DNA from: Panopea generosa
Lineage: Eukaryota; Mollusca; Bivalvia; Adapedonta; Hiatellidae
DNA: 64,000 nucleotides
Reading direction: 5' to 3'
Assembly: GCA_029582155.1 (NCBI GenBank)
Contig: CM055897.1
Location: 5,798,661 to 5,862,660 of the forward strand
The notes under the pieces were generated by a model that was given only the letters and a program-made list of their open reading frames with translations, was not told the DNA's origin and made no database searches. Of the stretch, positions 37,701 through 50,180 are shown one piece after another. Position 1 is the first letter of the stretch; every line of letters begins with the position of its first letter. Both the position numbers and the translations under genes were made by a program.

Positions 37701-40700
37701 TCTTGATTTACACAGTTTTTACATCTACATGATTCAAATATAGAACTTTATTATCCCAGTATTAGTGGAGACTCTTAATTTTCTAATTAGGAAAGCGTGA
37801 TAACTAGTGTACATGATTAAAAGGCAACCTGTTTCATCTGTGGTCATCTTTGATGAAAAGAGTAAATGATGTTTTTTACAAAAATAAACTTTCAGACCTT
37901 CTTAAATGTGAAGTTTCGGATATTAATACTTGGCGATTACCTCAATATGGTTAAACGTTCACGTTGTAAATATTGTTTTCAATCAACATTTTATTTCAAC
38001 ATGATCGTGTGTCTCATTAACATTTATTTTTACCTTGAGATCTCGGCAATATGTCATTAAACATGCACGCAAACCAAACAAATGCCGCGGACGCTAACGT
38101 AAAGTTTATCATGATTATTAGCTTCATCCTCTTCTTAAAAATATCTGCACACCTGGAACAAGACGATTGGAATTTGTATTTAATGTGTTGATTATGAAAT
38201 AACAAAGGTAAAAAAATGAATATGGACAATAAACGGCATATAAGGTGACCGTGATAAGCGTTAACCTATAGCGGTCAAAAGAGTTTAACCAAATTCAATA
38301 AAAAATGTATAGTTAAATGACGCAGACCTTGTTAAAATTACCAGTACGAATGATTTCTGATAAATGTTTCCATTGGAAACATGTATTATAACCAAAACAG
38401 GAAACTTGGTTTTACTTAAGTTTGGTATATTCAAGAGATGCACCGTACCAGCTTAAAAGAATAGAAACACAAACTGAATAAAATAATTTGATTTAGTTCG
38501 TTCATGAGAGGTTATAAAATATGAAACTTCCCAACGCTACTAGCAGCGATTTATACAGAAATAATAACACATGATATAATTTCCGGTCAATTGTCGTTAT
38601 TCGCCTGTATATATGAATCCATAAAAGGCGTTATTCTTCTTGAAAATTATTCTACAACAAAATCGAATTCAGCGATATTGCAATTTTTTTTTATTTGAAT
38701 AAATGATAATAAGAGATTAACGTCTTCCTATTGCATATTCTCACCTCTATGACACGAGGAGTTGAATTTTCACGAATCAAGTCCAAATATAATTTACATT
38801 TTTAAACGAAGTTACGCAAAAATGTCAAACTATTTGGAAAAAACGGTATTAAAAACGAAAAAATTGATAAACACTTGTGACAGGTTAACAAGAGCCCACA
38901 CGTAACTGTGTAATCGTGTGGATCTTATTCTTACATAGGCATATAAGCGGATATTTATAGTTAAACGTTTGGTTTTTTCATAATTTCATGATTCAATAAA
39001 CTGAATATCTTTTACTGACACACAGTCATGGGCGACGATTTCAACACTGGACATATTTATGCAGCAATATTAATAGTTATCACATAGTTCATGGTGCCAA
39101 AGTGTAATAAACCAACGGTATATTTGCATATTACCCTAGTGTTATATTTTGCGTTTAACACGGCTCCTGTAAGAAAAATGCCCAAACTACTTTCTGACAT
39201 GCCCAAACATAAATATTAATGCAGTAGATTTGCCATGATAAAATATGGTGTTTCCGGACGTGACATCATTCGATGACTAAATGACTGAAACTAAGGTGCG
39301 CGATTGTTGTTGTTAGTTATAGAGACGATTTAAAAAATAATTTGGCAAATGTACCATTTTCCAGCGTTATGTTAAAATAATATTTATACACTTTTGCTCA
39401 TTTATTATTGAATTTATTGAAGTCGTTGCCAAAAATGATGTAATGCTTAGTACAGCTCGCAATATATATTTTGCCGACTCGTATAAACAGAGAAAGTAAA
39501 ATAAATAACGATTTACAAGGTGGCTAAATAACGCGTAAAATACACACTGCAACATGTGTACATGAATTAGATAGAAAGTAGTTATTTATTGAAATAATAA
39601 TAAAAAAATAACTTAATATAAATGGATAACAAACATGATATATCAACTTTCAAAATATCCAAAGATATCCAGAAATATATTCAGATGATAATCTTAGATT
39701 AATACCTTCCCATAACGAGCCCAGCTATGACGCCAGCCAAACCAGCATAAAATCCCATCCAACCAGCCTCTATCTGCGAAGATACAAGGTACACCTTCAT
39801 TACATATGTTCTTTATAAATACAAACAGGTAGATACTTTCAATATTACTTTCTAGATAAATTATCTCTACTTTAAATACACAGCGACTGTTTTATACTAG
39901 TTACCTGTGTAATACCTAGAGGACTAAGTATGACGTCCAATAATGTAGACCAAGTTCCGTTAACAGCTGCAGGGACTGCGTACATGATAACAATATACCA
40001 TACCCATGGACTCCTATATCAAATCAATAAGAGCACATTAAATAGTACAATAAAGTTAATATTTAATTTACTATTAACATGGAATTGGTTAATGCATCTA
40101 ACAAACAGGCGGACTACGGTTTTGAAAAAAAATACCATGGCTTTATAAATTGCAACACATATGTTTATTATATTAGAAGAAATATTATTTATTGATGAAC
40201 CTGAATTCCTGTTTTAAAGCAAAATACAATTATCTGCCATGTTTGTCGTTCACATAAAGACGATTGCTATAGATTTTGTCACATTTTTCCTATGGATAGA
40301 ATTTATGAAACTTCTCATTACTTAAGTGTAATGTATGTTCAAGCAATATTTGAAATAAGAAACATGTGTTACCGTACAGATTGTTCGGTATTACCTCCAC
40401 ATAAATATACCTGTCCTTGAAAGTTTGCGAAATAATATCGATTTAACAAGCAATGGGAAAAATATATCTAAATTTGTTCACATCTAGTATTTAAATAAAA
40501 CTTTACATATAGGCATGCGTAAAATATTAATTTTCATGGAAAAAGCAATTGTAAGTTTGAATTTAACTGTTTAGGGTTTTTAATAACAAAATCATGTCGG
40601 CAGAGTGCCAATTTTTTCAATTTTGTAATGAAAATATAGCGTTTTTTTTATATGTTGATATAGTATATGCATAAATTTTGCTAAAAAGTCACTAAGTACT

Positions 40701-40856
40701 CTCTGACAGCTGTTTTAATGGCAGTCAAAATAACAAACAATGTTTTAAAGCGTAATTTGAAAAAAAAAACTTTTAAAGTATGCCATTGTTAAATTAACTG
40801 CAGTTGCAAAATTAATTTTTTATACTAATTGATCATATTTGTATAACTATTAAGAT

Positions 40857-40922
<66 letters not shown>

Positions 40923-43900
40923 TAAATTATTTACGTGTAACCAACAAAATAAACATACTCAAAGAAAAGATTAACAGCACAATTTTGAGTTTTCGTCGGG
41001 TGATTAAAAACATTAGGCTAGTTTAATGTTCGTGGAGCCCGAATGAAAACTCAAAACTGTGATTTTATTATTTATATTTACATTATACTTTATAACTGTT
41101 TGATGTAAAACTATTACGTTTTATTTGCGTTATTTTGTGTTTTTGATATTAAAAAGGCAGCTTATACGCATTAAAACGCAAACTCAATGCCATGATTGGA
41201 TAAGAGACGTTGGCAACACACTGAACAAATGCACGTAATTTTATTGCAATTAACGACAAACGTCACATGAAACTCATGGCAACGTGACGTTGTACCGGCC
41301 AAACAAGACCATGCAACCAATGAAATGCTAACTGATCCTTTATTGCTCCGCGCGACTTTATTTTTTTTCATTTGGAAATAAAATAAAATCAATCAATATA
41401 CATGTACTACACATTAATTTAGATCAACTGCAGTAGAAATGTAAATGTATAAAAGTAAACTAATGTATTTCTAATTGCAAACAATCATTTGATACATGGA
41501 CACTATATAGTTGCCATAAAATACTTTACTGAATATGTACCTACAAAATAAACAAGAAAATATCGGTGGAACCGATGGATGCTCCCCAAGTGAGTGTTTG
41601 ACTCTGTACCGGCTACTTGGTTGGAAAATACCAAACTGCATAGCAGGAACAATATGTGGATCTGCACTTCACAGAACTCATTCGCAAATCATTGAACCGT
41701 ACCAAAATGACAATATGCGCAGATTCTAGCTAGTTTTACAGAATTAAAACCAGAGGTTGTAGCGAAATAGCGTCATGACGACAATATGCACATTTCCACT
41801 TGGTTTTGATGCATCCTAGCAAGTTTAACAAAATTCCAACCACAGGTTGTAAAGAAATAGAGCGGAGAAGAATTTTGTCTCATACTGAATCAAAGGGCCA
41901 TTACTCCGTGAAAAACCGGAACACATAGAGAATATGCGCATCTGCACTTGGTAATGATGCATCCTAGCAAGTTTCACAAAATTCCAACATGGGGTTGTAG
42001 AGATATAGCTCGGACAATAATTTGGTCACAGACAGAATGAAAGGGCCATAACTCTGTAAAAAATCATCAAACCGGAACACAAAGACAATATGCACATCTG
42101 CACTTGGTAATGATGCATCCTAGCAAGTTTCAAAAATTCCAACATGGGGTTGTAGAGAAATAGCGCGGACAATAATTTGGTCACAGACTCAATCAAAAGG
42201 CCATAACTCCGTGAAAAATCACCAAACTGGAACACATAGACAATAAGCGCATTTGATCTTGGTAATGATGCATCCTAGCAAGTTTCACAAAATTCCAACA
42301 AGGGGGTTGTAGAGAAATAGCGCGGACAATAATTTGGTCACAGACTCACTCAAAGGGCCATAACTCCGTGAAAAAACATCGAACCGGAACACATAGACAA
42401 TATGCGCATCTGCACTTGGTAATGATGCATCCTAGCATGTTTCACAAAATTCCATCATGGGGTTGTAGAGAAATAGCCCGGACAAGAATTTGGTCACAAA
42501 CAGAATCAAAGGGTCATAACTCCGTGAAAAAAATCATCGAACCAGAACACAAAGACAATATGCGCATCTACACTTGGTAATGATGCATCCTAGCAAGTTT
42601 CATAAAATTCCAACCAGAGGTTGTAGAGAAATAGCCCGGACAAGAACTTGGGGACGCACGCACGCACGGACGAAGCGGCGACTATATGCTTCTCCCCTTT
42701 TGGGGAGCATAAAAATACAAAATTACAGCAAGTAAATAATACCTACCTACTGATTTTAAACACCCCCTTCTTGAAATTATGTCTAGATGCCGTCGAGGAT
42801 TTGCTTGGAGCACTCGGTGGTTTTGCAGGAAGGTGTAATAAACACAGTACCATTAAAACAACAGCAATACCAAATACTGAGTCAATGTAAAAAAAGTGTG
42901 TTATTGAAGACAAAATACATCTACATCTGCATGTCACTGCAATAGGGTTTGTGTTCTATAAGACAAAAACCTATCTACATGTCAATGAAATATAATTTGA
43001 GTTATAGTAGAATAAATGCGTTTATCTACATATCGGTGCAAAATAGGATTTGTGTTCTAGTAGAAAACACACATCTACATGTATCTACATATCGGTGCAA
43101 AATAGGATTTGTGTTCTAGTAGAAAACATACTTCTACATGCATCTACATGTCAATGCAAAAGGATTTGTGTTCTAGTAGAAAACATACATCTACATGTAT
43201 CTACATGTCAATGCAATAGGATTTGAGTTCTAGTAGAAAAAATACATATATTTACATGTCAGTATAATAAGGTTTATGTTATAGTAGATAAAGTACATCT
43301 GTGTACTTGTCAATGCAAAAGGATTTGTATATAGACAAAATACATCTATCTTCTTGTCAATGCAATAGGTTTGATGTTACGGTAGACAAAATCAACAGTA
43401 ATTGTATACTTACTGATATAATTGAGATGTTTCATTTCTCTCCGAATCAGACCTTGATCTGGAATATAGTGAAATGAGAATAAGTCTCGTAAAATTTGTA
43501 GACAGTATAAAAAATAATCGTCCTGATTACTAGTAAGTTATTATTATCGTATCATTAAACTCTACGACATAATTTTAATGTTTTTGTACTAATCTTGTTG
43601 ATTAAATATAATATGAAAGCAACTTTATTATATAATAAGTGTATGAAATGTTAACAAATACAGTTCAATTATTGTCACATATTTACATAATAACGATAGC
43701 TTGTCAACCGTCCCTCTTCCGACAGAACAATATGATATTACACTACTAGTCTTAGGCTACGTATTTGCAATGCAGTTCTTCAACTTACCTGTTTCATTTA
43801 ATAAAACGGTCGTTCCATTCCTGTAAAAGTTAGAAAAAAGGAATGATCAGCGAACAGGTCACCTTAATCAAATAGTTGTATATTTTATTTACCGAAGTGA

Positions 43901-44686
43901 CAATGGAATCACAATACATATTTCAGTTCTGAATATTTTTGAAACAGTTTCGAGTACACGTATGAATAAACGTGTCAAATAATTGAATGTAACACATTAT
44001 TGCGGTAATACCGTTGACGTCCCTTACTGGGTAATATACAATAAATAGCACAATTAGAAGTTTTATTTGTTATAGTGGATGCACCTCTAGATGTTTTTCT
44101 ACAGGAGCACTGTTCTTGGTTTAAAATGTGTGAAATCGATTTCTGACGATTGTTTGTAAATTTTGATGTTAATTATTTGACCGTTTTTTTAAACAATCTG
44201 AATAAAGGACCAAACTGGCGCTGTTATAGGCTGTTATGGTGATGTCTTTGACACTTTCCCGTTTAAATTCATAGAAACAAAGAAATTTAGCCCGATTACA
44301 TTGATATAAAGTTTATAGCCGTATGAGAGACTTAAATAATCAGTTAGGTAATATAAATATTTTACTTAGTTTTTGTCTCATTACTACCTAAGCGTTGGCA
44401 TGCTTTGAAGCAAACACATTTGATTAAAGTGCGAGCTGCATTTAAATGCAGGGTGATCAACGTAATGTGATTTTTTCAACATTTTGCAGCGTTAAAACAT
44501 GTCAGAAGAGAAGGAGTATGGTCATTTCAACTCATTACTTTATATTCAGCAACTGTCTTTTTAAAATATTTGATGTCCTAGTACACATAAGTTGAGATGA
44601 ACCAAATAACAGAAAATAATGTGTTGACGCTGTTTTGAGAGACAAAAGTACCAACTGTATTGGTTAACTGATAATTTACAAGACAA

Positions 44687-44724
<38 letters not shown>

Positions 44725-47700
44725 GATTGATTGATTGATTGAATATTAAGCGTCGTCATTTTTATGCCATCGATAGACGATCAGTTAACGTAACCACTGT
44801 TCCATTGGGATCCTGAAGTGTTAGCCAGTACTCGACCACACCCCATCTCCGCGAGTAACCGATAACCTTCCCGCTTGAATCATCGGTGAGAGACGAATGA
44901 CAATGAGAGACATTGTATATTAATCTTCACGGATACTGTTGCCGGGCGGGGATTAGAACTCATGACCCCTTGATTGATAGTCAGACGCGTAACTGACTGA
45001 GCTAATCGGGCCCGGCTTTACAAGACAGACGACATGAAGAAGATAATTATGTACGATAATGATAATAATAATAATACGGCGAGATATTAAATAAATCAAC
45101 TAATATTAGTACTGGTAATACTACGTTGTTCAACGGCACTTACATTGCAGGCATCGAAACCATCAGTGGACCTGAAATAAACGCAAAAATACATTATTAC
45201 AAGATATTTCCTATAAATCTTAAAGCTTATATTCCATAGCAAGGTTTTACAATTATATGATTTCTAAAGAAAGTTTTCAGGTTGCTGAATATGTTACAAA
45301 TTAAACAAGAATAATAAAAAAAGTATATATTTAGTATATGGAACAAAATTTCATTTACAATAATTGAAATTATAATTATATGATATTTCTTTGTACATTA
45401 AGTTAATTTGTTAATTTTACCACCATTAATTGTAAATCATATTATTTCACGACAGTTTTTACATATATGTTTAATTTTGTAAACAATTATAGCCAATTTG
45501 CCGGAAAATAGAGTTGAGGTGAAAATATAAAACACGCACCAAGCAGGTATGATGCCGCTGTACCCAAGGTCGCAGACATGGCGGACACTGCAGTGGCAGT
45601 TGTGCGTTCGTTGGCATGGAACCATACCTCTGATACCGCCGGCGGTATGGTCATGGTCACACTTGTTGCTATTCCGTTTAGCGCTTGACCAATCGATATT
45701 AATCTGCAAAGAGTGAGAAACTGAGAAACCTCACTATTTGTTTTTTTAATACTCTGGCAAACACCAGTATTCTAATATGTACTAGATATTGTAACACAAT
45801 GTGAACATTAGATATTGATAGAAATTACCCACCATTCAACAATCTGTCCATCCACATTAATATCCTACAGCAATAATATTTTATTTTATCCTGCATTCAT
45901 GGAATATTTGAAGTCAAATACAATCGCAGCGAATAATGTAGAAGGTAGTAGGTTCGATCTCCGGCCGGGTTTTACCAATGCTTGGAAAATTGTATAAGAA
46001 GATTTCTCTCTTGGCACCCAGCGTTTAGGGGAAAGTTCAAGGTCTGGTTGGCTCGGTATCAATTTAAAGTGACAGGTATACCAGTGTGGCAGCGCTTAGA
46101 ATACTATCTCAAGTAGGTAGTGAGGCGATAAAACTAAAAAAAAAAGGATTGAAAGCAACGCTAAACACCACACAACACAGCAATTCTTAGCGTCTAATAG
46201 CAATCCAACCTTAGGTACTTTGATTGATTTATTTTTAAACATTGAAAATTATTAAAGTTTGTTTTCTTACATAGTAGCTGTTGTTTGGTCCATGGTGATG
46301 ATTCTTGTTGTCGCTGATAAAGCTATGAAAATGGTGCATGTTATCATTGCCACACGAATACCTGCACGCCAAATAGTAAAGAGAAACAATATGAGACAGA
46401 AATAGCTATTGGTTTCCGGTAAATCGTCGTATCGAACAACACTCAATCACAAACGCATGAATACACTAAAATGTGCGATGGCACCATTCACCAGGTCTTC
46501 TAATGGAAGACAATACAAAAAAACATGGTCTTGAGCATTAAATACATGTATGAGGAAGGCGGCCGATGTGCTTGGTTTGTATATTTCTATATGAATCCGT
46601 TTCGTCATTAATTCCAAGGGGTGTAGCTTGGTAATTTTAAAAGTGCAGGCCTCGAAATATTTCTACGGATCTTGGGATCCTCAGCCAATTCTTGTTAAAA
46701 ATGTAATTAGGCAAAAGTGGATTTTTGTGCGCATTCTTTTCTATGTAAAACATACCAATCACTTAAGCATTTAAATATTTTCTATTTTTTCGGAATACAG
46801 AAAACAACAGACCAATGCCTGCAGTACATACGTGTAAATACGCCATTTATGAATTCAAGCAGTAACCCAGCTCAAATTATGTTTTGTTGTGACTTATCTA
46901 TCTATCCTGATAACCTGTCGAGGATCTAGACTTTGATCCTCCTCAACTTACAATGATGAAAAGAATAAAAGGTTAAAAGAAGAGATATTCTAGGGAGACG
47001 CATATTCGACCTGGTAAACTGCTCGGTTGAACTTGAACGAATGGTTCGTGGGAAGATTTGTAAGAATCTGAGCCAGTTAGATTTTGACGGTAGGCAATGG
47101 AATGGGATTAACGACTGGGTCTTTTAATTGTAATGAGACAATATTCAGGTGGGATTGCATCTTCGTTATGGGAGATGTTATGCAATATAATCAATAAGAC
47201 GGAGGTCAAAGCGTCTCCGATTTAATTAACTAAAGCATATTTGTGCTATTGGAAATGCGGCTAAAGTCACGCATCACTTAGCGAGCAGCTCGTCACTGGA
47301 CATTTTCAATTTGTCCAATACAATAATTTGTGCGTGTAGACCAGATAGATAAAGATATTAAATTACGTATTTAATTGGAGTTTCTTGTGCTTATCTAGTT
47401 GTGATAGTCGTTGATATGGAACTTAAAGTTGCGATATGTTATGTTTATAAATTTATGGGAATTAAGAACATTTGTGTTGATAGCTGTGGTAAAAGCACTC
47501 TTCTTGCTACATGTAGTTCAGGGTCCTGAATTAGAGTTCCTGATCCAGTTACACTTTTATGTAATACTATGTTCTATTGGAAAATACCAGAAATGGTGAT
47601 CCATTTATATTAATTTTTTTTTTACTGTCAGTCGTATGGTAACATGTTTCAAAGAATTTAAATCATTAACACACTGAAAAAAAATTATTGGAGCTGGATT

Positions 47701-49672
47701 ACTGCTTGAATTTATAGATGGGCATTATTGTTGATACGGATTTATATAAAATATAGAAATGCACAAACAAGCATGTCGGCCGCTTTTCATAGAAGTCCAA
47801 GAGATTTTTTTTGTATTGTCTTCCATTATCGCGGCTAAAGAAGATCTGGTAAACGGTAAACTATTATATCGTTTATTTTGACCAGTGTATTTCATGCATT
47901 TGGAATGCGATGCAGTTCTGTTCGGAACCTTATCCATTCAGTTACCGCTAGGTACGTCGGAGCTAAAGACGTAATTTGGGGAAACACATTGAGCTTCATC
48001 CGACAGCGCCCTCTGTTATCAAAATACGAAAATAGAATTTTGAATATTGAACATTGCAGTTAAATTAAGTTAAACTCCTTGCATCAAACAATTCATAGCG
48101 AGTTTTAATTTTGTTCGCAGGACAGAAATAGCAATTGGCATAAGAATTACAGATTACGTATTACGATTAAGAGTTCAGCAATTAAAATAACAGAAATATA
48201 TGATTAATCATTTGGCATGAAGAATTTATGGTTAAGAACTAATAAATAGAAATTAAGAATAAAGCACTATACAAATTGTATATAAATGATAACCAAGCAT
48301 AAACTATTACGATTTTGGCAATCAGGATTTTATAAGAATAACTAATCAGTTAGAATACATTATAGTAATAAAGAATCATACATTAAATATATACAATTTA
48401 ACATATATAATTTAGCATTAAGAATCTAATAAGAAGAATTTTGACTCTGATGGCTTTCCATAGACATCTACCAACCATATTTTGAGAGTTGTTTATATAC
48501 GGAAAAACTGTACCAAACGAAATGCTACTTCATGTGTATGATTCTTCGTCAAGTTATACTGAACACTTCTGTTAATGTTTAGAAATGCACAGCCTCAATA
48601 TGCCCAAGTTCTGAATGACAACTTTACACTTGAAGCAATTGCAAAGGTGTTGCGCCCGGCAAGTTATTTGAACATTGGTTTATGTATATGTGTGTTAGTG
48701 AATAGAAGTATGGACGAAAATGTGGATGGACGGACAGATAGGTTCGAGCAATCCTAAATTCTCCGAAACCTACTTTAACGGGTAGAGGACTAATACAATC
48801 TAGCAGATATCAACTAATTAACATTAAATCATAATTCAGATTAAATAAGTACTGATATTAATTTAATGACATTAAATCATAGATTACATTAATAATTATC
48901 CACATTAAATCATTGTTGATACTATCAATCTGACATTATCTAGAATAAGTGATAAAATCAGTTAATATAAACTTTCATCATTAATGCAATTTTGAATTTG
49001 AATTTGAATATTAAGCGTCATTATTATATCGTCGATTGCTAACAGACGATCAATTAACCTAAACATTCTTTCCCGGGATCCCAATATGATAACCAGTACT
49101 AGAACACACCCACCTGGAAGTAATTGATAGCTTCCCCACATGAATCGGCGGTGAGATACGAATGACAATGAGATGTAATGTTGTATATTAATCATTACGG
49201 AGACTGCGACCCGCCGGGATACCGGATTAACCAATACTACAAATATGTCGATGTCAAATATGTGCTTAAATTGATTTCTGCCGACATATAGATCGATGTT
49301 GTTATCGAATATAGTCCACTGTTTTATCAACATCATTTCGGTCGTTGAATCATCGACAAAACTCACTGATTTTAAACATCGTCGATATACAATCAGATCA
49401 ACTGTTTCGAACATACCTTTAACATCGACGAGGTAGCATCCCAGGAGAGTTGTGACAAAGCCCGCTATATTTCCAAAATTTACAACCCAAAATAATGTAT
49501 TATTTTTCCATCCATAGACAAGTTTAGCCGACTGCGATATAGGTCCCCATGAAGCCCATAAATAGTGATTGACTATATTTGCCATGGAGACCATCATGAT
49601 GACGTACCATCGTGACGTATATACTGTATACGCACCATCTTTGTCTACACATCTCGTTTGTCCACCTTCCAT
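34792..49672 (-). CDS. SLC49A4: SLC49A4 (DIRC2)-like major-facilitator transporter, 12 exons
   Basis: Exons in transcript order are 49672-49417, 46361-46271, 45703-45540, 45171-45144, 43820-43789, 43458-43414, 42876-42747, 40013-39905, 39773-39706, 38152-38034, 35507-35325 and 34943-34792. Every intron is GT...AG, every phase fits, and the total is 1,377 nt for 458 aa. Recognisable blocks are YLWASWGPISQSAKLVYGW (TM1 region), GQALNGIATSV plus WFHANERTTATAVSAMSATL (the family signature), IEAGWMGFYAGLAG, and MPLFLEIMCETSHPIAEGVT near the C-terminus. These follow the order I recall for human DIRC2 (about 478 aa). Vertebrate DIRC2 is a glycosylated 12-TM lysosomal transporter, reported to move pyridoxine with protons; substrate and location here are inferred. 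N181 (NGT) and N188 (NET) are glycosylation sequons in the central loop. The chosen start gives a short N-terminus before VYTSRWYV. An upstream in-frame Met and a possible acceptor near 49,744 leave the 5' end open. Confidence 0.9.
35508..38033. other. SLC49A4 intron 10
   Basis: AT-rich 2.5 kb intron between exons 10 and 11. I see no exon, SINE or tandem repeat in it. Confidence 0.5.
38153..39705. other. SLC49A4 intron 9
   Basis: AT-rich 1.55 kb intron. No repeat or RNA gene is recognised. Confidence 0.5.
40257..40710 (+). repeat. Dispersed 450 bp repeat family, copy c (in SLC49A4 intron 7)
   Basis: Third copy of the family at 10,650 and 26,757, in the same strand orientation and antisense to the host gene. 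It has the same landmark order: GACGATTGCTATAG, TTACCGTACAGATTGTTC, ACAAGCAATGGGAAAAA, ATCTAGTATTTAA, GGCAGAGTGCCAATTTTTT. Confidence 0.8.
40859..40921. repeat. (ACTT)n microsatellite
   Basis: About 15 uninterrupted copies of a tetranucleotide in SLC49A4 intron 7. Confidence 0.95.
41565..42712 (+). repeat. Element of 155 bp tandem units with hairpin end (intron 7)
   Basis: About seven units of 146-157 bp, each with TGATGCATCCTAGCAAGTTT, GGGGTTGTAGAGAAATAGC and GGGCCATAACTCCGTGAAAA. A left motif GATGCTCCCCAAGTG (41,577) and a right hairpin GCTTCTCCCCTTTTGGGGAG followed by CAT (42,688-42,710), preceded by ACGCACGCACGGACGAAGCG, mark the ends. This layout (tandem units, a short GACG-like run and a GCTCCCC hairpin) is one I associate with a dispersed repeat common in bivalve genomes. 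The family name is not certain. The right end lies 35 bp from exon 7. Confidence 0.8.
42895..43400. repeat. 60 bp tandem repeat filling SLC49A4 intron 6
   Basis: About eight units containing ACATCTACATGTCAATGCAA then TAGGATTTGTGTTCTAGTAG. The array occupies nearly all of the 537 bp intron between exons 6 and 7, leaving only the splice-proximal ends. Confidence 0.9.
44690..45016 (-). mobile_element. SINE family A, full-length reference copy
   Basis: On the minus strand: a tRNA-like head with A box GATTAGCTCAGTCAGTTAC and B box CATGAGTTCTAATCCCCG (about 45,016-44,945), a unique body of about 190 bp (CTCATTGTCATTCGTCTCTC to ATCGTCTATCGATGGCAT), and the tail AATATTCAATCAATCAATC (44,690-44,745). 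It lies in SLC49A4 intron 4. Six other partial copies occur in the window. Confidence 0.85.
45945..46145 (+). mobile_element. SINE-like element, family C (intron 2 of SLC49A4)
   Basis: B-box-like AGTAGGTTCGATCTCCGGC, then a body with CAGTGTGGCAGCGCTTAGAA and a terminal poly-A run. The A box is not clear. It occurs once in the window, so the SINE assignment rests on the B box and tail only. Confidence 0.5.
46362..48984. other. SLC49A4 intron 1, repeat-poor part
   Basis: No exon is supported. From 48,150 to 48,440 and 48,780 to 48,960 the DNA is very AT-rich with loose repetition of ATTAAATCAT and AAGAAT-like words. A GGACGGACAGATAGG run lies near 48,728. Confidence 0.45.
48985..49240 (-). mobile_element. 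SINE family A copy in SLC49A4 intron 1
   Basis: The inverse of the family A body, from the tail (TTTGAATTTGAATTTGAATA, here a hexamer tail) to GAATGACAATGAGATGTAAT and a partial head near 49,215. It extends an apparent open frame that continues from exon 1 without being coding. Confidence 0.75.
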
Positions 49673-49816
49673 AATGATTCTATGTAGCTTAAGTCTGAAT
49701 ATATTGTCGTAGTTTACTTCCATACGTATATTCACAAAGTTAGCCTGAAATATCCGAGTTGTCACTACTGAACTAGTTATATTTGAAAGAAATAACGACA
49801 TACATAGTGAACTACC

Positions 49817-50022
49817 TAATTAACAGATGATATATAACATACATATATGCAGCCGGTTAGATAGCATCATGCATTGCTATCCGTGATGTGGTGTATGAAC
49901 GTAGATAACCTATGATTGTGTGAATATATGCATGCATCAGTCAGATTTGGTTACACACCTCTGAATTTAATGTAAGATTGCCTTCATCCTTTTGTTGTAT
50001 AATTTATAATATTTATCGCCCT
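49817..50022. repeat. 5' flank of SLC49A4, duplicated at 23.76 kb
   Basis: About 200 bp upstream of exon 1 aligns with 23,757-23,962 in the same orientation. It marks one end of the ancestral duplicated locus. Confidence 0.8.
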
Positions 50023-50139
50023 TTTCTAGTACGGAAGGACAGTAATGGATGAATACTAATGAGGAAATAGTCATGCTAACTATTCATGAGAAACTAATTC
50101 GTGGATATGTACTAATGGTATATTTATTTTCATGGAAGA

Positions 50140-50180
50140 CTTCCGTTGTTTACAACTGATGCGCATGCGTGAAGGGAAAG
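50140..50180. promoter_or_regulatory. Candidate SLC49A4 promoter with ETS- and NRF1-like sites
   Basis: AAGACTTCCGTTGTTT contains ACGGAAGT on the minus strand, an ETS/GABP-type site. TGATGCGCATGCGTGAAGG contains the NRF1 core TGCGCATGCG. These two sites together are typical of broadly expressed, often bidirectional promoters in animals. The region lies about 480 bp 5' of the SLC49A4 start codon. Its function is inferred. Confidence 0.4.

Noticed and set aside
42026-42580. Frames in the 155 bp repeat block
   Set aside because: Repeat-derived; no conserved domain and located in an intron.
48962-49801. 279 aa minus-strand frame taken as one protein
   Set aside because: Only 49,672-49,417 is an SLC49A4 exon. 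The rest is 5' flank, intron and an antisense SINE read through.
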